64,000 nucleotides of DNA from Struthidea cinerea (lineage: Eukaryota; Chordata; Aves; Passeriformes; Corcoracidae). Under the pieces are notes generated by a model. That model saw nothing but the letters and a program-made list of their open reading frames with translations. It was not told the origin of the DNA and searched no databases. Positions 63,100-64,000 of this stretch are shown here, one piece after another (the stretch's first letter is position 1; each line of letters opens with the position of its first letter). Location: assembly GCA_013397865.1 (NCBI GenBank), contig VZTI01004088.1, positions 3,920,322 through 3,984,321 on the forward strand, read 5' to 3'. Position numbers and translations under genes: made by a program.

Positions 63100-63640
63100 T
63101 GCTTTTCAGAAGGTGGCTGCACCACCCTGATTCACCTACCTGTCGACATAGCTGGTTGGGTTTCCCGTGCCTACCAGCCCCGCTGGCCCGGGCACCCCAA
63201 GCAGGGTGGCAGAGGGGCATTGCTGTCAGCGTGAAGTGGGGCTGCTCTCCCGAGTCCTGCCAGTGCAGCGCAGGCTGGGGGAGCATCCCATCCCTTCTCC
63301 CTGCTGCACTACTGGGGGCTTCTTCCTTTTTCTTGCAAAGCTTCCCTGCAGGGCAGCTAAGGACATCCGGGTAGGGTGACTGATCCGGGAGGAGGAGAGA
63401 GGCGGGGAGACCATCCCCTCTCTCTGCTTCTGCTGCTACTGAAGCTGTGCTGGAACCGGAGCCTTCGATGTGGCTCCCCAGAGTTAGTTGCTCAGCAACC
63501 AGAATCAATTAATATGCTTTGCAGAAAGTGCAGGGGAAGCCCGAGCTGCTGTCAGCAAGCAGGCAGGAGGCTGAGGGTGACTCAGGATCCCACTCCTGCC
63601 TGACACCCATTTGGTCCCACCCCATCTTCTCCAAACACTC
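63100..63640. promoter_or_regulatory. GC-rich block with RFX-type X-box, candidate promoter or enhancer
   Basis: This GC-rich segment has about 13 CpGs, a weak island. It contains GTTGCTCAGCAAC at 63487-63499, two perfect inverted half-sites one base apart that fit the RFX X-box form GT.RC(C/T)...RGYAAC. An AP-1 consensus, TGACTCA, lies at 63579-63585. RFX X-boxes are typical of ciliary-gene promoters and of MHC class II promoters. Overlapping open frames of 60-160 codons on both strands look like composition effects. No transcription start or exon is visible in the remaining 360 bp, so any target gene would lie beyond the window. Confidence 0.35.
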
Positions 63641-64000
63641 CGTTAGCCACTGTTCTTTCCCCCTTTCTCCTTCCCTGTGGTACTTAATGTGTGTGCCCCC
63701 AAATTCTTCAGGCAAAGTACCTCGTTGCTCAAGAAGCCTCCTGCTTCAAGGGTTTTGCTTTTAGATCTGATTTGTATTTTTGAGTTATTTGTCAGACCTT
63801 CTCCAATATTTTTCTAGAAATTGTAATATTCATGTTCTTTGGGAAGGGAAAGGGATAGCTGGTGTTTTTGTCAGATGGTTTTAAAGATGCCTCAGGATGA
63901 AAAGGATTGTTTGGTAGTACACAGTTGAGCAGCAGCAATGAAAATGCATCATGTGTAAATTGGGAAAGTTTTTGCCACTTCCTTTGTTACAAATGATCAG
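63641..64000. other. Non-coding DNA, no gene recognised
   Basis: Pyrimidine-rich at first, then AT-rich. Nothing recognisable up to the window edge. Confidence 0.5.

Noticed and set aside
63026..63508. 160-codon minus-strand frame
   Set aside because: It overlaps a CR1 tail at one end and a GC-rich block where both strands have several open frames; no recognisable protein features.

Overview
The window looks like avian (bird) intergenic or deep-intronic DNA. The evidence is the repeat content: every recognisable interspersed repeat belongs to the CR1 LINE family, with the usual sauropsid 3' tail close to ATTCTATGATTCTATGA, plus one solo retroviral LTR. I saw no SINEs, no L1 and no bacterial-type gene organisation. 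A crocodilian or turtle source is not excluded, but the younger CR1 copies read like bird subfamilies. No protein-coding exon, tRNA, snRNA or known microRNA was recognised in 64 kb. The longer open frames lie either inside CR1 copies, often antisense, or in GC-rich patches where stop codons are rare.

Layout. 1-2.0 kb: plain non-coding DNA. 2.0-3.15 kb: a plus-strand CR1 with a decayed reverse transcriptase. 3.15-10.3 kb: no recognisable feature beyond short simple repeats. 10.3-10.7 kb: a minus-strand CR1 tail with an internal deletion. 11.4-11.96 kb: a GC-rich, CpG-poor block. 13.9-14.26 kb: a sharp CpG island. 14.78-14.85 kb: a CR1 3' stub. 20.0-21.15 kb: a minus-strand CR1 split by a 402-bp solo LTR with an exact 6-bp target duplication. 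21.2-30.4 kb: featureless AT-rich DNA. About 30.5-30.8 kb: an internal CR1 fragment. About 37.55-37.62 kb: a short fossil that still reads as a LINE reverse-transcriptase motif A. 38.83-38.87 kb: a perfect 19-bp inverted repeat. 39.9-43.6 kb: a dense pile of CR1 elements, all on the minus strand, including a very old, nearly ORF2-length CR1 cut in two by a younger copy. 43.6-62.8 kb: mostly unremarkable AT-rich DNA, with candidate conserved non-coding elements near 56.85-57.2 and 58.1-58.45 kb and a GC-rich patch at 60.0-60.75 kb. 62.8-63.05 kb: a plus-strand CR1 3' end. 63.1-63.64 kb: a GC-rich block with an RFX-type X-box palindrome, possibly a promoter for something beyond the window.

The region records layered retroelement insertion in a gene-poor stretch. 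The best second looks are the CpG island, the GC block with the X-box, the nested elements at 20 and 40 kb, and the hairpin at 38.8 kb. I found no convincing new biological system. Family assignments rest on recognising consensus features from memory, not on a database search.
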